Positions 43,407 through 45,780 of a stretch of 45,780 nt of DNA are shown in pieces. Below the pieces are notes generated by a model. That model ran no database searches and was not told where the DNA came from. It was given only the letters and a program-made list of their open reading frames with translations. The stretch is taken from contig JAGOJY010000033.1 of assembly GCA_017994815.1 (NCBI GenBank), positions 1 to 45,780 of the forward strand, read 5' to 3'. This stretch comes from Acidobacteriota bacterium. GTDB lineage: Bacteria > Acidobacteriota > Polarisedimenticolia > J045. Each line of letters begins with the position of its first letter. The first letter of the stretch is position 1. Position numbers and translations under genes: made by a program.

Positions 43407-43867
43407 GTGGCCTCCCGGGGTTTCTGCGCGGCCCGCCGACGCGCGGCGTCGCGGCGGCGGAGCAGCGGGTAGGCGCAGGCCATGGCGACGGCGCCGAAGA
43501 GCAGGCCCAGCACGAGGCTCCCGAGGGCCAGCTCGGGCGCGTAGTGCCACGGCCGCGCCAAGAGATTGCGCGCCGGCAGGAGCGAGCCGCGGGTCAACAG
43601 CGACCCGGCCTCGATCTCCGCGGCGAAGATGAACGGCACGGTGTAGGGCTGGCTGACCTGCGTGGCGAGGTACGTCCAGACGCGGCTGATGCCGAACAGC
43701 CGCGCGGCCCCCAGGGACATGAAGAAGTGCACGCCGTACAGCGGCGTGAGGCCGATGAACAGGCCGATGCCGATCGCGGCCGCGCGGCGTGCCGGGGTGC
43801 GTCCCTCCAGGCGCAGGCGGACGACCAGCCGCCGCATCTTGCGGCGCACGCGCGGCGGCAAACGCAT
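43403..43867 (-). CDS. DUF2062 membrane protein
   Basis: Small integral membrane protein of the DUF2062 family, role unknown. The 154 residues show the family pattern: basic N-terminus (RRKMRRLVVRLR), PARRAAAIGIGLFIGLTPLY with GVHFF, a polar ISRVWTYLATQVSQPYTVPF block, and a final hydrophobic hairpin (ELALGSLVLGLLFGAVAMAC). The ATG shares a base with the kinase stop (TGATG), and its stop overlaps the next gene's start, so all three are translated in series. Family members often sit near glycosyltransferase or envelope genes. Confidence 0.82.
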   Translation of the reverse strand: MRLPPRVRRKMRRLVVRLRLEGRTPARRAAAIGIGLFIGLTPLYGVHFFMSLGAARLFGISRVWTYLATQVSQPYTVPFIFAAEIEAGSLLTRGSLLPARNLLARPWHYAPELALGSLVLGLLFGAVAMACAYPLLRRRDAARRRAAQKPREAT

Positions 43868-45150
43868 CAATTCGGCGCGGCCGCGGCGGTCTCGGGCTCG
43901 CCGTCGGTGCGCCGCAGGCGCAACAGCTTGCGCCCGCACCACGGGCAGCCGCGCCACTTCGGCGACACGCCCCACCCGCAGCTGGGGCAGGGGACCTTGA
44001 ACTCGACGTCCCACGACAGCCGCTCGCGGCAGTGCGGGCAGAAGCGCGCGTACAGCGGAACGTCCTTGCGGCACGAGGGGCACTTCCCGCGGCACTCGGC
44101 GCGGTCCTTGCCCTCGCGCCGCCGCGAGAACTCGCTGCCGCACCACGGGCAGAACTGCCAGACCGGGCTGCGCTCCCACGCGCAGCGCGGGCAGCGGCCC
44201 GGGAGCCGGTCGGACCAGATCAGCCGCTTGCGGTCGGCGCACTCGGGGCAGAACCGCATGTGCGTGATCAGATCGGAGCCGCAGCCCACGCAGACGCGGC
44301 GGATGTCGTAGTAGGCATCGAGCAGTTGCTGCAGCGTGCGCCCGCGCCGCGGCACGCGCACCTCGAGCAGCGCCCGGCGGAAGGCGGCCATCGACGCGAA
44401 GCGGTCGCGCGGGTCGCGCGAGAGGGCCTTGATCAGGATCGGGCGCAGCGGTTCGGGCACCAGCGTCATGCCGCGCGCGAGCCTGCGGCGGTCGAGCCGC
44501 AGGATGCGGTAGGCGATGATGGCGGTCTTGGCCTCGCCCCACGGCACCGCGCCCGAGATCATCTCGTGCAGGACCACGCCGAGCGCGAAGACGTCGGTCT
44601 GCGCCGTGGCGCGCCCGCGCATCTGCTCGGGCGGCATGTACGCCAGCGTCCCGGCGCCCGACCCGGTCTGCGTCGACAGGCCGAGGTCCTTGGCGATGCC
44701 GAAATCGCACAGGACGGGCCGCCGCGAGCGCCGTTCGATGATGATGTTGTTCGGCGTGAGGTCGCGGTGGACGAGTCCCTCGGCGTGGATCGCCTCCAGC
44801 GCGTCGGCGATCTCCAGCGCGAGGTCGACCGCGACCGGGGCCGGCAGCCGCCGGTGGTACTCGATCAGGTCGGCGAGCGTCGGTCCCTCGAGGTAGTCCA
44901 TCACGAGGTACAGGCGGCCGCGCTCGTCCTCGCCGACCTCGTGCACGCGCACGATGCCGGGGTGCGAGAGGAACCGCAGCCCGCGCGCCTCGCGCAGCAG
45001 CGACTCGTCGCCGAGCCGCGTGGCGACCTTGACCGCGCGCAGTTCGCGCGCGGTGCGGTCGCGGCACAGGAGCACCCGCGCGAACCCCCCCGCACCGAGG
45101 TCGTTGAGGATGCGGTAACGCCTCTGGGCGTCTACGTAGGCGTCCAGCAC
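43867..45150 (-). CDS. eukaryotic-type Ser/Thr protein kinase with four C-terminal zinc ribbons
   Basis: Cytoplasmic kinase; substrate unknown. GTG 45150 follows GGAGGACCG. Residues about 12-265 are the kinase: glycine loop LGAGGFARV, ATP lysine in AVKVAT (K41), catalytic HRDLTPNN (D130), DFG at 149-151, then GTLAYMPPEQ. After a linker come four CXXC...CXXC zinc ribbons: cysteines 287/290/301/304, 320/323/334/337, 357/360/371/374 and 388/391/402/405. There is no transmembrane helix and no PASTA domain, unlike many bacterial kinases. Four ribbons in a row suggest nucleic-acid or protein binding. It begins a tightly coupled operon with a DUF2062 protein and a single-pass membrane protein, so it may report to the envelope. 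Confidence 0.9.
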   Translation of the reverse strand: MLDAYVDAQRRYRILNDLGAGGFARVLLCRDRTARELRAVKVATRLGDESLLREARGLRFLSHPGIVRVHEVGEDERGRLYLVMDYLEGPTLADLIEYHRRLPAPVAVDLALEIADALEAIHAEGLVHRDLTPNNIIIERRSRRPVLCDFGIAKDLGLSTQTGSGAGTLAYMPPEQMRGRATAQTDVFALGVVLHEMISGAVPWGEAKTAIIAYRILRLDRRRLARGMTLVPEPLRPILIKALSRDPRDRFASMAAFRRALLEVRVPRRGRTLQQLLDAYYDIRRVCVGCGSDLITHMRFCPECADRKRLIWSDRLPGRCPRCAWERSPVWQFCPWCGSEFSRRREGKDRAECRGKCPSCRKDVPLYARFCPHCRERLSWDVEFKVPCPSCGWGVSPKWRGCPWCGRKLLRLRRTDGEPETAAAAPN

Positions 45151-45205
45151 TCGCTCGGTCCTCCGAGGTGACGTTTCCTGGTTGCGTGCACGAGCCCCCG
45201 GGACT

Positions 45206-45780
45206 TCAGCCGATCGCCTGCCGGAACCGGTCGGCGGCTGCGTTGGCCAGGAGAACCGTGGCCGCGAGCAGCGCGCCGGGCAGCGCCGTCACCCACCAGG
45301 CTTCGAACAGAACATCCCGGCCTTCGGCGAGGATGTTACCCCACGAAGGGTGCGGTGGTGGCACACCAAATCCCAGGAACGAGAGCGACGCTTCGAGGAG
45401 CACGAACGGACCGACGCGCAAGCCGGCCGCGACGAGCAGCGTGACCGCGGCGTGCGGCAGCAGGTGGCGCCAGGCGAGCCGCCAGCGGGTCGCGCCCGCC
45501 GCGCGCGCGGCGGCCGAGATCTCGGACGCGGCAAGGCCGCGCAGGTCGCCGCGGACGAGGCGGCCCAGCGCCGGCCAGCCTGTCGCCGCGAGCAGCACGG
45601 CCAGCCCGGCGGCGGTCGGCTGCACGACGGCGGCGAGCGCCATCACCAGCAAAACCCGCGGGATTGCGAGGAACGCGTCCTCCAGCCGCCGCACGAGCCC
45701 TGCCACGACGCGCCCCCCGAGCGCCGTCGCCAGCCCCGCGAGGGCGCCGATGAGCGCCGCGCCGAGGACGCCGCCGAGGC
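45206..45780 (-). CDS. ABC transporter permease, DppC/OppC type (5' end outside window)
   Basis: Inner-membrane permease of a peptide/nickel-type ABC importer. The visible 190 residues are the C-terminal two thirds: hydrophobic segments (LGGVLGAALIGALAGLATAL, LLVMALAAVVQPTAAGLAVL), the cytoplasmic coupling motif with the family pattern EISAAARAAGATRWRLAWRH, and the end segment LLEASLSFLGFGVPPPHPSW followed by GNILAEGRD, which is specific to DppC/OppC proteins. Stop at 45206; the frame continues past the right edge. Partner permease, ATPases and binding protein would be upstream on the same strand, outside the window. Confidence 0.9.
   Translation of the reverse strand, partial: LGGVLGAALIGALAGLATALGGRVVAGLVRRLEDAFLAIPRVLLVMALAAVVQPTAAGLAVLLAATGWPALGRLVRGDLRGLAASEISAAARAAGATRWRLAWRHLLPHAAVTLLVAAGLRVGPFVLLEASLSFLGFGVPPPHPSWGNILAEGRDVLFEAWWVTALPGALLAATVLLANAAADRFRQAIG

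Overview
The window is about 45.8 kb of very GC-rich bacterial DNA, densely coding, with many GTG/TTG starts and 4-bp stop/start overlaps. LpxB, an Mla lipid-transport system, Wzc-type chain-length control and O-antigen-ligase-like genes point to a Gram-negative (diderm) cell. The multihaem cytochrome, the kelch protein whose C-terminus is of the style common in Acidobacteriota, and the zinc-ribbon Ser/Thr kinase suggest a deep-branching, Acidobacteriota-like lineage. That placement is an impression; no rRNA or tRNA gene is present to test it.

Layout. 1-1754 (-): 5' part of a fused multihaem cytochrome c / cytochrome b quinone oxidoreductase. 1835-5954: envelope lipid genes, namely a PlsC acyltransferase (-), a small membrane protein, then mlaE-mlaF-mlaD (+). 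5951-14089 (+): nucleotide-sugar and polysaccharide genes directly continuous with mlaD (two UDP-sugar 6-dehydrogenases, two SDR epimerases, a mannose-1-phosphate guanylyltransferase, a Wzz/Wzc tyrosine kinase). 14090-17930: a scarred accessory patch with a decayed IS91-like transposase flanked by 16-bp near-identical direct repeats, an intact secreted serine hydrolase, and fragments of a DUF4239 protein, an ArsR regulator and an integrase-core transposase. 17932-21360: a secreted protein with 14 kelch-like repeats, followed by a frameshifted remnant of a secreted-protease C-terminus.

21719-32088: a second envelope block. An O-antigen-ligase-like/TPR membrane protein (-) diverges from a glycosyltransferase, a PF14907-type nucleotidyltransferase, a DUF374 acyltransferase, then lpxB-yicC-gmk-coaBC-udg, in which every junction from DUF374 onward is a 4-bp NTGA overlap. 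32123-34331 (-): an operon of DUF438/hemerythrin/PAS, DUF1858-DUF2249 and OsmC proteins, with a good sigma70-type promoter and a 5' hairpin abutting the Shine-Dalgarno. 34396-39396: AlkB-like dioxygenase (-), urocanate hydratase and PriA (+). 39518-41725: lipoprotein, a TrpF-like protein lacking the expected catalytic residues, and a Tat-exported metallophosphoesterase. 41761-45150 (-): ATP-dependent DNA ligase and a coupled trio of Ser/Thr kinase with four zinc ribbons, DUF2062 membrane protein and a single-pass membrane protein. 45206-45780 (-): part of an ABC transporter permease.

The main theme is envelope building: lipid transport, surface polysaccharide precursors and polymerisation control, and lipid A assembly. 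I did not see a CRISPR array, prophage or recognised defence system. The strongest candidates for something undescribed are the DUF438/DUF1858-DUF2249/OsmC operon, the zinc-ribbon kinase operon, the catalytically defective TrpF homologue, and the repeat-flanked transposase scar.
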